DNA of 29,539 nt from a virus. The DNA lies in the IMG/VR virus record IMGVR_UViG_3300035682_000136, positions 1 to 29,539 of that record; one strand, 5' to 3'. The notes under the pieces were generated by a model that saw nothing but the letters and a program-made list of their open reading frames with translations, was not told the DNA's origin and did no database searches. A program made the translations under genes and the position numbers. This document shows positions 29,138 through 29,539 of the stretch, in pieces (position 1 is the first letter of the stretch; every line of letters starts with the position of its first letter).

Positions 29138-29292
29138 CAAGCGTTTATCAATGGTGGCATGTGATAGAGGAGATGAGCGAAAGAGATGTAACTAAATTCG
29201 ATGCCATAACTAACACAAGAGCTACTACCATCTTTACTCATTTGACCTACGCGATGGATTACGCAAATAGCTTACAACAAAAGCTTACTTAA
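29029..29292 (+). CDS. -1 frame extension of tail chaperone (gpGT-like T part)
   Basis: Reached only by a -1 shift at the T9 run; the fused product would have about 246 residues. The extension is open for 87 codons and ends with LASVYQWWHVIEEMSERD, then TKFDAITNTRATTIFTHLTY and MDYANSLQQKLT. This has the look of the T domains of Bacteroidetes phage tail chaperones (aromatic 'W/Y-x-x-x-x-x-L/E' helix and 'T-x-x-F-T-H/Y-L-x-Y' helix). An ATG at 29173 could start a 39-residue stand-alone product instead. No separate start with a good leader precedes the frame, which favours the fusion. Confidence 0.55.
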   Translation, partial: FDTQQRFAEQYTRIFRAGAGEAEESDQSTSRRGETLASVYQWWHVIEEMSERDVTKFDAITNTRATTIFTHLTYAMDYANSLQQKLT

Positions 29293-29307
29293 ATTCCACT
29301 ATAAGAT

Positions 29308-29539
29308 ATGAGCACAATCAATTACACATACAACGTAATAGTAGATAGGTTTAGACAGTTCGCAGATGGGCACTTCCAACTGCGTAGGTTTACACATGGT
29401 GAGATATCACAGGCCGATTTAGAGAAGGAAGCAGAGTGGCCATGGATGCACGTTAAGCCACGAGCTATTAACTACTCGCCAGGCACAAGAGCTTTTAGCT
29501 TTGAGATATTTATCTCTGACCTACCAAGAGATAAGGAAG
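29308..29539 (+). CDS. Tail-terminator/connector-like protein, 3' truncated
   Basis: ATG at 29308 behind TTCCACTATAAGAT; the frame is open for 77 codons to the window end. The sequence (YTYNVIVDRFRQFADGHFQL, then EAEWPWMHVKPRAI and RAFSFEIFISDLPRDK) follows the pattern of a Bacteroidetes phage family found between connector and gp10 genes: an N-terminal helix, a 'xYPLxxVxP' strand, then a strand with 'FxIxxxDLxxxD'. A tail-terminator role is suspected for that family. The C-terminal half is outside the window. Confidence 0.55.
   Translation, partial: MSTINYTYNVIVDRFRQFADGHFQLRRFTHGEISQADLEKEAEWPWMHVKPRAINYSPGTRAFSFEIFISDLPRDKE

Overview
The window looks like most of the genome of a tailed, siphovirus-type bacteriophage of a Bacteroidetes host. 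The supporting evidence is a full set of virion genes (tape measure, HK97-type major capsid protein, portal, XkdF-type protease, HK97 gp10-like protein, large and small terminase) in the sequence styles usual in Flavobacterium/Bacteroides phages. The base composition is AT-rich, most genes start after an A-rich leader without Shine-Dalgarno, and the best promoters have the Bacteroidetes form TTTG-N19-TAnnTTTG. All convincing genes are on the + strand, packed with ATGA/TAATG overlaps. No integrase, transposase, CRISPR array or tRNA was seen. The first and last genes run off the window.

Layout: (1) 1-16379, virion and lysis genes: tail-fibre C-terminus, HK97 gp10-like protein, two large distal-tail/hub proteins, tape measure, XkdF-like protease, scaffold-like protein, major capsid protein, tail-tube-like protein, portal with a long C-terminal domain and head-tail connector. 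These are followed by a lysis cassette: L,D-transpeptidase-like enzyme, two holin-like membrane proteins and an overlapping Rz-like/lipoprotein spanin pair. (2) 16380-22042, a many-gene early/middle operon behind a clear Bacteroidetes promoter: small unknown proteins, an SSB-like protein, an HTH protein, a stand-alone DnaA-domain-IV protein, an HNH endonuclease, and a small protein ending in a beta-clamp motif (QLTLF). It ends at an intrinsic terminator. (3) 22137-24752: unknown protein, metallophosphoesterase, and a large terminase with an inserted four-cysteine knuckle. (4) 24753-25174: a repeat- and hairpin-rich noncoding region. (5) 25175-26706: VRR-NUC nuclease, sigma-like factor, Cys-rich protein, membrane protein. 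(6) 26707-27193: nearly 490 bases without a gene, with its own promoter and an unusually dense set of perfect inverted repeats, some crossing each other. This is the best candidate here for an undescribed structured noncoding RNA. (7) 27194-29539: small proteins, a small-terminase-like HTH protein, and a tail assembly chaperone-like gene with a T9 slippery run that would give a -1 frameshift fusion product. The last gene is a tail-terminator/connector-like protein cut by the window end.

The region 1 and region 7 genes probably meet if the genome is circularised or continues: small terminase, tail chaperone and connector would then precede the fibre and tail genes. The order of structural genes (tail tip and tape measure before protease-scaffold-capsid, portal after capsid) is rearranged compared with the usual portal-to-fibre order. 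All calls come from reading the sequence and recalling family motifs. No database search or folding program was run.
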